Below are positions 32,401 through 43,769 of a stretch of DNA of 64,000 bases, one piece after another. The notes under the pieces were generated by a model. The model had not been told where the DNA came from. It saw only the letters and a program-made list of their open reading frames with translations, and ran no database searches. Every line of letters begins with the position of its first letter. The stretch's first letter is position 1. Source of the stretch: Erpobdella octoculata (taxonomy: Eukaryota; Annelida; Clitellata; Hirudinida; Erpobdellidae); NCBI GenBank assembly GCA_963978895.1, contig OZ022246.1:14491909-14555908 (forward strand). Reading direction: 5' to 3'. A program made the translations under genes and the position numbers.

Positions 32401-33599
32401 AATATATTTGTTAAGAAATGCTTATTAGTTTATTTTCTGTTAATTTTTTTATTCATGCCGCATAATTTCTATGCTTTTAAAGCTAATGTTTATGTTTTTA
32501 TTTCAATTTACTGGTTCAGTTTCAGTAAGCATAATTTTTTTATATTATTTGCATCTAGTCGTTATAGTTAACCAAAAACAGCAAAAAAATTATTGTCATT
32601 TTTTATAAAAGTATCTTTTTTTAGATATTCCATCGAACTAGAGCATTCAATCTGGTTCAAATGCTTCAGTTTGTAAGCAGGAAGTTTTCATCTTATTACG
32701 AAAGAAGGCTTCTTGATTTTTCTTCAAATCGTCTCCAGAGACCACCTGCAAGGTTCCCAAAATATGAAGGCCAACTTATTACCCAAACCTCAAAAGATTT
32801 TTTTGAGGTTTCATCGTCTCAACCACATAAAAATGAAAGCTATGTGGTTAATCTAGCAACATTCATCTGCACATGTTTTGCTGGCTGTACAGGCAAAATG
32901 TGCAAGCACATCTACTATGTCTTGTCCATGCAACCACATGCTGGTCACAATTACCATGCTAGTGATCTTAGGGAATTAATGTTTGTGGTTGCCTGTGGAC
33001 ATCGACCTGTTGATGGATGGCTAGATAGCTTGCATCGTGGAGCCCCTGATACATTCTCTAATTGTGAAAACTCAATCCCAGATCATGAGAACTCAATCCC
33101 AGATCATGAGAACTCAATCCCAGATCATGAGAACTCAAACCTTGAATCTGCAGGCCTTCAAATTCCAGATGAGCAATATGAAAGTGCTGTAAAAGAATTC
33201 TACAGGATGTGTGAGGAACGCATTTTCAGTCATGGAAAAAGAAACAGAGAGCAATTTTTTCCAGCTGTTTGCTCTGCCATAAAAACTTTAAAAACAGTGG
33301 CAACTGTGAATGCTGCTGCGAGTGTACTGCACACACTGGGAAAATATTGTGGAGGTGGCAACGCCTCAGCAAAACGCAGTACAATTTCTATTCAATCAAC
33401 TGCCTTGGCTCGCCGAAGAAAAGTGTTGCGAGGAAGTGCTCCAGGGGAACCAGGCCGTCCCAGAAAATTGGCAATTCTTCGCGATAATCTTCACGATTAC
33501 AGCATGCCAAGGAGACGCCTGCTTGCACCTGCTCGTCATAACTTGTCTGAATGTGTAAATAGAAATATTGGACTTGGAAAAACTCATTTTAAAAAGTGA
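29418..33599 (+). pseudogene. MULE transposase gene, eight exons, one in-frame stop
   Basis: Exons 29418-29663, 29764-29850, 29944-30030, 30310-31174, 31282-31468, 31617-31772, 32171-32348 and 32625-33599 all have GT-AG borders and join in one frame of about 926 residues. Only TAA 30649-30651 interrupts it, and the frame on both sides is clearly related (QKRPRTIVYDSQ, then HNHPLFAADVLRHQRV). Domains: a hydrophobic N-terminal stretch, a FLYWCH-like Cys/His region (about 30475-30600), LADRS, transposase DDE (MFVDSSGGMD at about 31105, VMTDDSTSEH, NNYVEASMR), CQFHILQAVWRW, a SWIM finger (CTCFAGCTGKMCKH at about 32865) and a basic tail. Exons 2 and 3 are tandem duplicates. MULE transposases cut and paste the element in the nucleus. 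Confidence 0.8.
31865..32044 (+). mobile_element. Helitron-like insertion in MULE intron 6
   Basis: (ACAT)n at 31867-31942, then AGCGACCAGGAGCGGGGAAAG, CCCGGGCAACACTGGG and CTAG|T. It carries the terminal hairpin and CTAG of the family at 40376 and 49155. It sits inside the 31773-32170 intron and does not touch the exons. Confidence 0.65.
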
Positions 33600-34215
<616 letters not shown>

Positions 34216-36377
34216 AAATGTTTTATAAATGTTATATTGTTTCTATCTTCATTTTGAAAATTATGACAAGGAAATATAAAGCAGTGCTTCATTGTCTATG
34301 TCTTCAGAATTTCTTTGAAATTAGGAACATTTCTAAATCGATTCATTTCAAAGTAAAACTTTAAATAACTATTACTGTGTTAAACAGGTTATAGATGTGT
34401 TTAGCTTAAAACAAGAATATAGCATAACAAGATTTCAAGTGGTTTAGATAGAATAGCTACAGAATGAAATTTAACATAACATGGTTTAAAGTGGTTCAGT
34501 GTGACAACCACTACAAAATAAAGTTGAAATCCAATCTTTCAAAGCATTATTTTGAAGCTGTTGATGGATTTAAAAAAACTACTTAACTAAGCAAGGTTCA
34601 AGCGTTTACTAGTGGTACTGGATTGATTATGGTCAAACCTCATCTAGAATACTGTGTATATCATTGATAGTATATATCAATGGTGTATGTAGACTAGAGT
34701 CCATACCTAAAAAAATAATTTTAAGAAAAAGTTTATGGATATAATTATCTTCAAAAGTTGAAAGTGACCCTTAAGCAGAGATTTTTCAGTAGCTTGGCTG
34801 TCAGCTTAGTGGCTTAAACAGTAACAGTAAACCATTAGAGTAGAGAGTAGAATGAGTAGATGAGTAGAAGTTCAAGATAACTCATTTCTTAGCCATACTT
34901 TGGCTTCTTTGTTGGGGACCCTCGAATATAGTTTTGAGTCGTCTGCAAAATTTAAAAACCCAAGTTTTAGTGAACTTTAACTTTAATGACAAGTGTTTCG
35001 GAGAAAAAATTTAGTGCAGAGCAGTTGAGCGCAGTGTAAACATTTCAAAAATACACTAAGCACGTGATTGGTATTTCCATTGACGACTAGTGCAGAATTA
35101 ACATAGCCAGTGCTGTTCTATATATAGCACACTAATTAATATGCAAGTGGAAGTTTCCGAGGCTGTTTGTATATTCGCGTCCCGGATCACTTTTGTAGTT
35201 TGTTTTGCAACGATATGCCTGGCCCTTGTGCGGCATTTTTAGCAATAAAAACTTTTACAATACAGAAATAAATCCAATTGTTCAAAATAGTAGCAATCCT
35301 AACTGTTTCCAAACGTCAATCTAGTCAAACTTACGATAGCGTAAAGCTAAAAATAGCTATATTTAAATAAACAAGTGTTGAGCGTTGTCACTAAACTAAA
35401 GCGTAATTTCAACGATAAATATTATTATATTTCAATGTTATCAACATTTTCAATGTTAAAAATAACCAGTACAGGCTTTATAACTATAAATCCAAACGCA
35501 GACCGAACAACTCGAACACGAACAGCTAAATAGATATGGGACCAACTGGGTACAACACAACAGCTCATAAGGATTTGGCTGATTGTCCAGATGCTATTAT
35601 ATAGACGTCCATGATTCATATACTCAAAGTTTTTCAACAAAGACCCTTTGTTATAAAGATAATCTTGCATAATCCTAAACTTTAACTGGCAAAGTCTATA
35701 AATGATGTATGCGTTACAGTCATTTTATTGGCAAATGTGTAAGCAAGAACACTAATCCGCCTGATTACCCGACCGGACCGAGCCGGGAAAAAAATTAATA
35801 AATTAGAATAATTCAAGTGGTAACGTATTATACTAATCGCAAGCCATACAAGTTTTGTATTATCACCTTTACGTAACAAATAACACAAATAGGTCATTTT
35901 ATTGGTGAGTGTGTAACTGGACCACTAATCCGCCTGATTATCTAGCCGGACCGAGCCGCGATCGAGCTAAAACAATTAAGCCTCCTTCGGCCAAAGAAAT
36001 CACATTATTTGGAAAGCTAAAAAAATAACTTGATAGAGTTTATTCAATACGTGTAATGGACAATGGATGAATTGATCGCTCTCGTTTGTATATGTATATA
36101 CACTAGGTAAATTTAAAATCAATCCAGAAATTTGAAATCATAAGCCAGTACCCGAACCCGAACCCGAACCCGGTTTTTTGAAAACTACAAACCCGAACCC
36201 GAACCCGAAAACCTGAGTTTCACAAACCCGAACCCGAAAACTCGAGTTTTACAAACCCGAACCCGAAAACTCTAGTTTCACAAACCCGAATCCAAACCCG
36301 AAAACTCTAGTTTCACAAACCCGAACCCGAACCCGAAAACTCCAAAAAGTACTACCCGTGACATCCCTAGCGTGAAT

Positions 36378-36760
36378 ACATAAGGTAGTCGTGCTGGTGA
36401 AGTGATGAGGACTTTTTTTAGTAATAATAATAAACAAGTGAACCGTAAAAAACCTCGTTAAGTCTATAACTTTAATAACTACATAAATGAAACGAGCGCC
36501 AGAGCTTTGTGGCCGGTTGTCAAACGATTTTCTTAGAGTCGCTAGGTGGCAGGAAAACTACTTATATTGCACAACATTTGATTTAAATAATTTTAATTGA
36601 TTTAGGCCTAATTAATGTCGGAAATATTTAATTCATGTATTGTCATCCAGAATAAAGCTTTCCCGAAAGTTTTAGAGCTCTAGGTCAAAAAGTGGGTGAA
36701 TTTTTGTTGCTAACAAGACACCTTCGAGTCATATCAAGTTGCTAATAACCAATCAGCAGT
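36378..36760. other. No feature seen
   Basis: AT-rich single-copy-looking sequence to the right of the composite element. No open frame or repeat was recognised. Confidence 0.5.
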
Positions 36761-36766
36761 GGAGTT

Positions 36767-36915
36767 CACCGACTGGTTGGCGTTGACACCGACTGGTTGG
36801 CGTTGACACCGACTGGTTGGCGTTGACACCGACTGGTTGGCGTTGACACCGACTGGTTGGCGTTGACACCGACTGGTTGGCGTTGACACCGACTGGTTGG
36901 CGTTGACACCGACAT
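36767..36915. repeat. 20-bp minisatellite, seven units
   Basis: Unit CGTTGACACCGACTGGTTGG repeats with no change from 36779 to 36912. Reading frames over it (VGVNANQS repeats) are artefacts. (GTAT)n follows at 36966-37010. From 37011 to 37582 no gene is seen. Confidence 0.95.
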
Positions 36916-37585
36916 TTCAAAAAGTGTCGGTGTGATCGCAAAAGTCGGTGTTAGTGATAGGAGCCGTATGTATGTATGTGTATGTATGTATGTATGTATG
37001 TATGTATGAAAAGGCTGCTAACAAAGTGAGATAAGGAAAGATAGATACAGAAAGGAAGAGAGCGTCTGGAAAAGTTATTAGGCCTGTTTGCAGGCTGTCC
37101 ACTAGTGCATAGCATGAAGCGAGTATGTTTGGACGCTGTAGTGATGGTCTTAGGCATGGACTCCTAAATAAGCCGATAAGAATTCATGTTGGAGTGTCTT
37201 CATGAATTCATATAGTGTATAATGAAAATAAGAAAATATTTTTTACCACATTCTGGAAATGAATATTAGCATGTACTGGAATCTAGTACAACTAGAGTCT
37301 TGTAACTAGACTAGACTATACACTATAATTTGCTATAATAAAATAAGCACTAGTGGCTAGGCTAGCTAGACTATTGACTAATGAGTACTATTGACAATGC
37401 GACGCCAAATCTCTTTTAAAACTAAAATGTTTAAATATCCCAATACTAGTCATTGACCACGTTTAAAATTTAAAATACAATTTAAAGCAGATGCATAAAA
37501 AATATTAATTTCACCATTCTTCCCGAGCAAATCCGCAAATTGAATGTAAGAGCTTCATCACGGTTCGACACCCACTCACTGCTTA

Positions 37586-38045
37586 AGGCGGGCGCACACG
37601 AGCAACTAAGTTGTGCAGCCAAATTGCTCGTGTGCGCGCCATGAGTTGAGCAACTTTTTAAGTTGTCAACTCAGTTGCCCAACTAGTTTAGGTTTCAAAT
37701 TCGTTTTAAAACTTTGGACAACTTTTAGTCACCCGTCTTTCTGTAATTAGTTAAATAGTTCTTTTTATAAGAAAAATATAGAAATAGAATGAACCAGCGA
37801 TTCTGTTATGAATTTGATAAATTTTAGTAATTTGCACAAAGTTTTATGACTTGATTATCGAATAAAATAGAAAACTTGCGAGAAAATTTTGTGATGGAAT
37901 TTGATTTAATGTAATAAATTAATTTATTAGAGAATTTCAACGAAAAATACCAACTGTTACTCTAAGCGTGTGCGCGCAAAGGTTGCTCAAGAAATTTAGT
38001 TGTGCAACTAAATTGCTCAAATTTATTGTTCGTGTGCGCCCGCCT
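37586..38045. mobile_element. PIF/Harbinger-type MITE, 460 bp
   Basis: The left end AGGCGGGCGCACACGAGCAA is matched inverted at the right (TTGTTCGTGTGCGCCCGCCT). TTA flanks both ends (37583-37585, 38046-38048), fitting the TWA duplications of Harbinger elements. There is no ORF. Confidence 0.75.
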
Positions 38046-38154
38046 TTAGTTCGAAAGCTCAGATATAATAAATCATTTTTGTTTAAACTCAAGATTATAA
38101 TATAAAGGATTTAATTTACAACAAGGAAAGGTATTATACATTTACGTAGATCCT

Positions 38155-38948
38155 GTGTCGAGAAAACGGCGTCTAGCTAAAGAAAGGCAACAGAGATATC
38201 GCGCAAGACAACAAGACAAACTCCACAATCAAAAGCAAAAACTCGAGTTTTAGATGCAGAAGCTCATCAACAACGCGCTGCACAAATGTTTGTTGAGGAA
38301 TTGCAAATTTTTCATGCTTCTCATGCCGCATCACAACAACGTTATGTCTATCGACTTACTCCTCAACATCTAGAAGCTCTTCACACTTCCATTGCTGCCT
38401 CACAACGTCATCGAATTGAGCAAATGTCTTCCAATGAATTGCGTCTACATCGAGAAACCAATGCTGCCTCGCAACGCCATCGAGTTGAACAAATGTCTCC
38501 CAATGAATTGCAACTACATCGAGAAACCAATGCTGCCTCGCAACGCCATCGAGTTGAACAAATGTCTCCCAAGGAATTGCAGCTACATCGAGCTGCTAAT
38601 GCGATCTCCCAACGTTTAGCACGAGATCGTGCGAGTGAGGAAGTTCGTAACGAAGCAATTAACTTCAACGAAACTCAATTCGATCAACATGATTGTGGTG
38701 AATTTGATGTTTTATGTACTTCATGTCGATCAAGAAATTTTGCTGCAGAGCAACCATCAGATGGACTATTCACTTCATGTTGTCAAAAAGGCAAAGTAAT
38801 GTTGTCAAAACCAATTGACATTCACGGTAATACACTTGAATATCCCGATTTTCTTAAAAGCCTACTGTCAGACACGGGCAATCTAGATAGACAAAATTTT
38901 CGACAACATATTCGATCATACAACAGCGCAGTTTCTTTCGCTTTCAGA
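38155..38948 (+). pseudogene. Helitron Rep/helicase protein, N-terminal part
   Basis: SRKRRLAKERQQRYRARQQD opens the frame, shifts once near 38250 and continues QQRAAQMFVEELQIFHASHA. Three copies of a unit of about 24 residues (NAASQRHRVEQMSPNELQLH) follow. Then come GEFDVLCTSCRSRNFAAEQP, FTSCCQKGKV and FRQHIRSYNSAVSFAF. The Cys-rich block ending in RxYNSAxxFAF precedes the Rep domain in Helitron proteins. Rep and helicase are absent: the frame runs on into a SINE at 38949. The spliced or complete protein would be well over 1000 residues. Confidence 0.7.
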
Positions 38949-39043
38949 CTCGAACCCACGACTGTCGGATCGGCAACACCGCCTCGCATCATGCTAACTA
39001 CCTCACCATCTGCGACACTTCCACCGCCAAAAAACAGTGGTTG
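38949..39043 (-). repeat. tRNA-derived SINE joined to the Helitron gene
   Basis: On minus: GGCGCAGATGGTGAGGTAGT (box A) ... GTGGGTTCGAGTCTGA (box B), with GCGAGGCGGTGTTGCCG between. The protein frame at 38286 continues by chance through this SINE to a stop at 39045. A second copy is at 39287-39380. From 39044 to 39286 no gene is seen. Confidence 0.7.
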
Positions 39044-39286
39044 TTAAGCGCTTTTGTTGGGGTATGTTGAACACATCACTCGACTATGAATGCGTACGAA
39101 TCAATGCTCGATAGAATATATAAGTTGTACAGCTTACATTCCGTCACTAGCTAATTTAATAGCTATCGAAGATATATGTTTTATGATATATATCATAAGC
39201 GTTGATATGTTTTTACGAGCCAATTATATCAGAAACTTGAATGGCTTACAATCCACCACGAAATAGCGCAAGTATAAATGTCTCAA

Positions 39287-39380
39287 CTTCAGACTCGAAC
39301 CCACGACTGTCGGATCGGCAACACCGCCTCGCATCATGCCAACTACCTTACCATCTGCGCCACTTTCACCGCCAAAAAAC
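39287..39380 (-). repeat. tRNA-derived SINE
   Basis: Nearly identical to 38949-39043 over the whole length. On the + strand both are followed by CCGCCAAAAAACAGTGG. Shares its variable-arm-like core GCGAGGCGGTGTTGCCG and box B with 49890-49965. Confidence 0.7.
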
Positions 39381-39545
39381 AGTGGTTTTGCTCGGGGTTT
39401 TTTAGAGTTTTTTTTATCGTTTTTCTCTAGCTCCCGTTTTCTCTCCCGCTCCCGGTCGCTTTCCCGTTCCCGCTTGCTCTCCCACTCCCGGTCGCTTTCC
39501 CGCTCCCGGTCACTTTCCCGATTCCGGTCGCTTTCCCGCCCCATC
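39381..39545 (-). repeat. Helitron-like minisatellite block, terminus lost
   Basis: GCTCGGGGTTTTTTAGAG then CTCCCGGTCGCTTTCCCG-type 18-bp units. The hairpin and CTRR end have been replaced by the SINE. At 39606-39637 a small palindrome (GGACTTCTTAATATTAAGAA) relates it to repeats at 60568 and 62826. Confidence 0.55.
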
Positions 39546-39939
39546 TATCTCTTAATAATTTGTAATAACGCGCAATCGGTCACATTATGCAAGACTGGGA
39601 AGCAAGTCATGGACTTCTTAATATTAAGAAGTCCATTAGCAAGTAATGCTGTTACGCAATTGTAAACAGTGCTTGGAAAACTTATGCAATGACCATGTAT
39701 AGGCACTTTTGGCCCGGAAGGTTTTTTGGCTCCTTGATCCGGAGGATCGGAGGAGTCCAAACCTTCTTAACTTTTTCCCCTTCTTAACTTTCCAGGCCAA
39801 AAGTTCCTATGTACGACCATCGAAGGTAATTGCGTAATAAAATTCAAATTTTGTTTACGTAACAACGTTTGCAGGCTTCAAGCAACTTTTAGCAAATCTA
39901 TTTTACGTTTTATGGGCTAAAATAAGTTATGAAAGAGTT

Positions 39940-40084
39940 GAAAAGAAAGAATGAACGGGAACAGAAACGGGAGATCAAGCGGGAACGGAAACGGGAGAGC
40001 AAGCGGGGAAGGAAACGTGAGCAAGAGAGAAAAATGATAAAAAAACCTCTGAAAACCCCGAGCAACGCCGGGTAACTCCGCTAC
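39940..40084 (+). mobile_element. Helitron-like 3' end, variant
   Basis: GGGAACGGAAACGGGAGAGC-type units, then ACCCCGAGCAACGCCGGGTA and CCGCTAC|T. CTAC in place of CTAG suggests decay. The next family member begins at about 40100. Confidence 0.55.
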
Positions 40085-40099
40085 TATATATATATGTAT

Positions 40100-40376
40100 A
40101 TATAAATGAACGGGAACGGAAAAGCAACTGAGAGCGAAAGAGCGAGCAGGAAAGGGAAAACGACGAGAATGGGAAAGCAAGGGAAAGCGACCGAGATCAA
40201 AAGAGCAAGCGGGAAATAGAAAGTGACCGGGAGCGGGAGAGCTACCGGGAGCGAAAAAGCGACCGGGAGCGAGAAAGCGACCGGGAACGGGAGAGCAAGC
40301 GGGGAGAAAACGGGAGCGAGAGACAAGCATTAGAAAAATCTCTTAAAACCCCGGGCAACGCCGGGTACCCCGCTAG
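40100..40376 (+). mobile_element. Helitron-like 3' end inserted in a Gypsy LTR
   Basis: 18-bp units (GAAAGCGACCGGGAGCG), then CCCCGGGCAACGCCGGG and CGCTAG|T. The T and following AATAAATAAAT belong to the LTR-like sequence at 40379-40412, so it interrupts the 3' LTR of the element at 40380-43577. Confidence 0.65.
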
Positions 40377-40941
40377 TAATAAATAAATAAATAATAGTTC
40401 GTAGTTACAACACTCCTCCTCACTAAGATGGAAGCCTGACATCTTGAAAGAAAATTGGTTAGCTGGAGGTCTTGTAATCACCGCTCACATGCCTCTGGAA
40501 AGCTTGTAAATGTTGAGTTTGTTCACGAGAAGTGTGGCATTGTCGAGGTCCCGTTCAAAGTCGTTGAGATACGCTGGAGATCGAGTATTTCGTTTAGGTC
40601 TTGTGAGTGGCAAAACAGGAGAGCGTTGATGAGACTCTGACTGAGGTACGGTCTGCTCAGCTTGATTATTTTGCTTGTCATCCCTGTCACTCAAAGAATC
40701 GTCAGAAGCTGGCTCAATGTCTGAGAGAATTTGTTCTGGCTCGAGGAGGCACTGTGGAGGAGTTTCATATACAACTTTAGGATTTTGAGGAAGATAGGAA
40801 TCATTGGTAGAAGCACTGGAGAAGTCAGGGTCACACTATAAAAGCGATGCTTCAGTTGATCTGCGTGAGCCTTGATGTGCCACCCGTCGACTGAAATTGA
40901 GTAATTTGCCGTTCCAAGTTTTTTACTATTGTTCCTGCACG

Positions 40942-41800
40942 TCAAGACCAGACATTGTTCTGGTGAAGCTGGTAGAAGATGGGCTCATAAGTGTCATAAG
41001 GTGCAAAGCTATGCGACAGAGCACCATGATGTTTGTTGAACTGCTGAGCCATGTTGAATCCTTGTTGAGAGTCGACTTGCCTTCTTGCTGCGGCAGCTGA
41101 TAGAATGCCTAGTCTCGACAGCATCTTCCTTCCCGTCATCATTTCAAACAAAGATTTGCCATCGAGAGCCATAGAAGGAGTTCTACGGTACGACTTCAGG
41201 AAGCTTCGAAGTTTCTCGTCTTCTTTGCCTTCACCCTTCATCTTGTTGAGACCGGTCTTCAAAATGTCCACTTGTTTCTCTGCTCTGCTATTGGACTGTG
41301 GATGATATGGTGCTGTAAGGATGTGTTCGACTGCGAAGCATTTGCAGAAGTCTTTGAAAGCGCTCGAGACAAACTGAGGGTCGTTGTTACTGACGATTGT
41401 CGCACATGGGCCCCAGCGCGCAAACATATCTTCAATCACCACAATAGTTTTCTCAGATGTGGTGTTTTTCATCCTGATGATCTCAGGCCAGTTGCTGTAG
41501 GCATCAACTGCTACAAAATAGAAATCACCCCTTGACCGTTCGGCAAAGCTAACGTGGATGCGTTGCCATGGTCGGGCGCGCTTTGGCCAAGGGTGCAGCT
41601 CTTCCTTCCTTGGTGACTTAGCATTTAGGCACAACTGTGGCAGCGCTGTACGAAGGCTTGAACTTGATAGCAGTATCCAGGCCAGTAGCAATGTTCACGC
41701 ACGGTGGTGTCTGGATGACCTTGGTGTTCTTCGAAAACTTGTCTGCGTAGCTTTGGAGGGATGACAGGAAGATCTTTGAGGAAAATACAGTCTGAGATGA
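40942..41800 (-). pseudogene. Gypsy integrase with altered catalytic residue
   Basis: ARPWQRIHVSFAERSRGDFY, FVAVDAYSNWPEI, ATIVSNNDPQFVSSAFKDFC, TAPYHPQSNSRAEKQVDILK. The core D in the usual V(S)DNGPQF motif reads N (VSNNDPQF), while the E in NSRAE is kept. The C-terminal RPKRNTRSPAYLNDF tail is at 40500-40694. Confidence 0.8.
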
Positions 41801-41999
41801 CTTGCAGTTCGTGCCGGTGAGTGAAGTATTCAGCAGTCTCAAGATCACCAGTTTGTTTCTTTTTCTACAGCCAACTTGACTTGACGTAGCGAATGACTCT
41901 CTGGAGATGATCACATTCCGAAGTGGCTTGTTGGAGATCCTTTAGCGATATTAGTAACTCCTTGAGACTGTTCAGAGCCGCGCTGTCATGGGGTGCTTT

Positions 42000-42530
42000 T
42001 TACTGGATAGTCTCTGAGTATTCCCGGATGGAGGCGATGACAACATCTTCAAGACCAGCTTTTATTTGTCCATCAATGAGCCACGATATGAAATCAGCAT
42101 AGGCAAAGTTCTCTCTTTGGATGTAGTTAATTTTAAAGTCATAACGCATTAGGGTGAGAGCATACCTCCTAAGTCGGTTGGCTGTGTGGATTGGAACGCC
42201 TGCCAAAGATTTTCAAGAGCGGGTTATGGTCGATTTGAAGTTCGAACGAGCGGCTATAAAGGTAGGTGTGGAACTTTTTTACCGCGTAGACAAGGGCAAG
42301 TGCTTCACGTTTCATTTGTGGGTAGTTCTTCTCTGCTTCGTTGAATGATGCAGCTGCATGAGCGACCGGACGTAGAGTTCCGTCATTCAGACGATAAAGA
42401 ATGGTTGCACCGATTCCGTAGCTAGAGGCATCTGCTGCAACAACGAGTGGCAGTCTCTCATCGTAGTGAGTTAAGGCGAGGTTTAAATGAAGAGCTTGCT
42501 TGAGTTTGGTGAAGACCCTAACACGCTATT
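42000..42530 (-). pseudogene. Gypsy ribonuclease H
   Basis: VVAADASSYGIGATILYRLN (first D), YPQMKREALALVYAVKKF (E), LQIDHNPLLKIF (D), then shifted LRRYALTLMRYDFKINYIQR. Order and spacing fit Gypsy RNase H. One shift occurs near 42210. Confidence 0.8.
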
Positions 42531-42591
42531 TGGGTCCAAATAAACTTCTCACCCCTGCAAAGCATGCTATCAAGCGGTCCTTTTATGTCCT

Positions 42592-43148
42592 TTAAACGAG
42601 GTTTGAAGGTGCCACACTAATTGATAGCCCCAAGAATGCACGAAGTTGAGAGACATCTGCTGGTTGTGGAATGTTTTTGACGGCTTGAAGTTTTTCTGGG
42701 TCTGAGCTCACTCCTTTTGAGTCAATGATCCTGCCCAAGAATTTGATTTGTGGTTGAGCGAAGGTGCACTTGTCCATTGATAGAGTGAAGCCAGTCTCCT
42801 CCAGCCTGTTGAAAACAGAGTGCAAGCGTTTCTCGTGGTCTGTGGATCCCTGCCAGGCACGATTATATCATCTTGATATGCCATTGCGCCGGTGCCTGCT
42901 AGTAATGAATCCAAGATTTGTTGGAAGTTGCCGGAAGCGGTCTTGACACCTGGTTGCATGTGATTTACTTGGAAGAGACCGACATGAGTGCTGATGTTCA
43001 TGAAGCGTTTGACCTTGGCATCTAATTCTATTTGCAGGTAAGCATTAGATAGGTCCAAGGTACTGAATGTATCTTTGCCCGCCAGGCCAGTGAAGATCGT
43101 TTCGGCTGTAGGAAAAGGATAATAGAATGTTTCGAGAGCACGGTTCAA
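42592..43148 (-). pseudogene. Gypsy reverse transcriptase core
   Basis: FYYPFPTAETIF, STLDLSNAYLQIELD, GLFQVNHMQPGVKTASGNFQ, AMAYQDDIIVPG (YxDD present), then after a shift FTLSMDKCTFAQPQIKFLG and LRAFLGL. This is the palm and thumb of a Ty3/Gypsy RT. Confidence 0.85.
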
Positions 43149-43486
43149 TCCGGTTGAGTAGTCAGCGCAATGCGGATTTTTCCGTTCTTTTTCTTGACGT
43201 CAACAATGGGAGAAGCAGATTTAGCGTAGTTAATCTGAGTAAGAATGCCTTCTTGTTCGAGTCGTCTTTCTATGAAGCGTTTGGTGGACCCGCAGAAGCC
43301 TGCTTTGTGTCCTTTTGTGTTGCACTTTTTGCAGATGATGTCCTTGAAGGAACAGAACTTGACCCAATGGTGACTGCCGCAGAAAGGACATTTGGGAGTT
43401 GGCCTCTGTTGCGAAATGGAATCCTTTTTGATCGCCATCTCGTTCGGCATCGACCACATCCGCGTCCCCAGAACTAACAGCCCCAA
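43145..43486 (-). pseudogene. Gypsy Gag zinc knuckles fused to RT start, protease absent
   Basis: CPFCGSHHWVKFC and CKKCNTKGHKAGFC are two knuckles. Only some 14 residues later the text is FIERRLEQEGILTQINYAKS, the entry of a Gypsy RT (LExEGIL). A protease of about 100 residues should lie between. A one-base shift then follows before CADYSTGLNRALE. Confidence 0.7.
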
Positions 43487-43769
43487 AACAATAAATAATA
43501 GTTCGTAGTTACAACACTAAATAAATAATAGTTCGTAGTTACAACACTAAATAAATAATAGTTTGTAGTTACAACATTTCTGTACTCATTCGAGCTCTTC
43601 GCTCACTCAGAGTCATGTTGCTGACACTTAAGCGTGCCTTTCCCTCTGTAACAAACGTTTCCAGCTCTTGCTTGCTCCATTTAGAACCTTTTGCTAATTT
43701 ATTATTATTCGCCATATTATTTAAGTTGTTCTATATAATAAATACAACAAACAACAAAATAGGTAATTC

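Larger units (their letters stand above)
40380..43577 (-). mobile_element. Decayed Ty3/Gypsy LTR retrotransposon
   Basis: Minus-strand order is Gag knuckles, reverse transcriptase, RNase H, integrase, tail. LTR-like TGTTGTAACTACGAACTATT sequence occurs at 40380-40412 (preceded by purine tract GAGGAGGAG) and as three 29-bp tandem units at 43489-43577. Multiple shifts and stops. The LTRs are truncated, so full borders and TSD cannot be given. Confidence 0.8.

Noticed and set aside
32661..33599. Separate gene starting at the internal ATG at 32661
   Set aside because: An acceptor at 32623-32624 joins it in frame to the preceding MULE exon, so it is the last exon.
36753..36915. CRISPR-like array of identical 20-bp units
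   Set aside because: Units are directly contiguous with no spacers, and the sequence is eukaryotic.
36753..36941. Repeat protein (VGVNANQS units)
   Set aside because: It is the 20-bp minisatellite read on minus; the unit is not a multiple of three and only a short part stays in frame.
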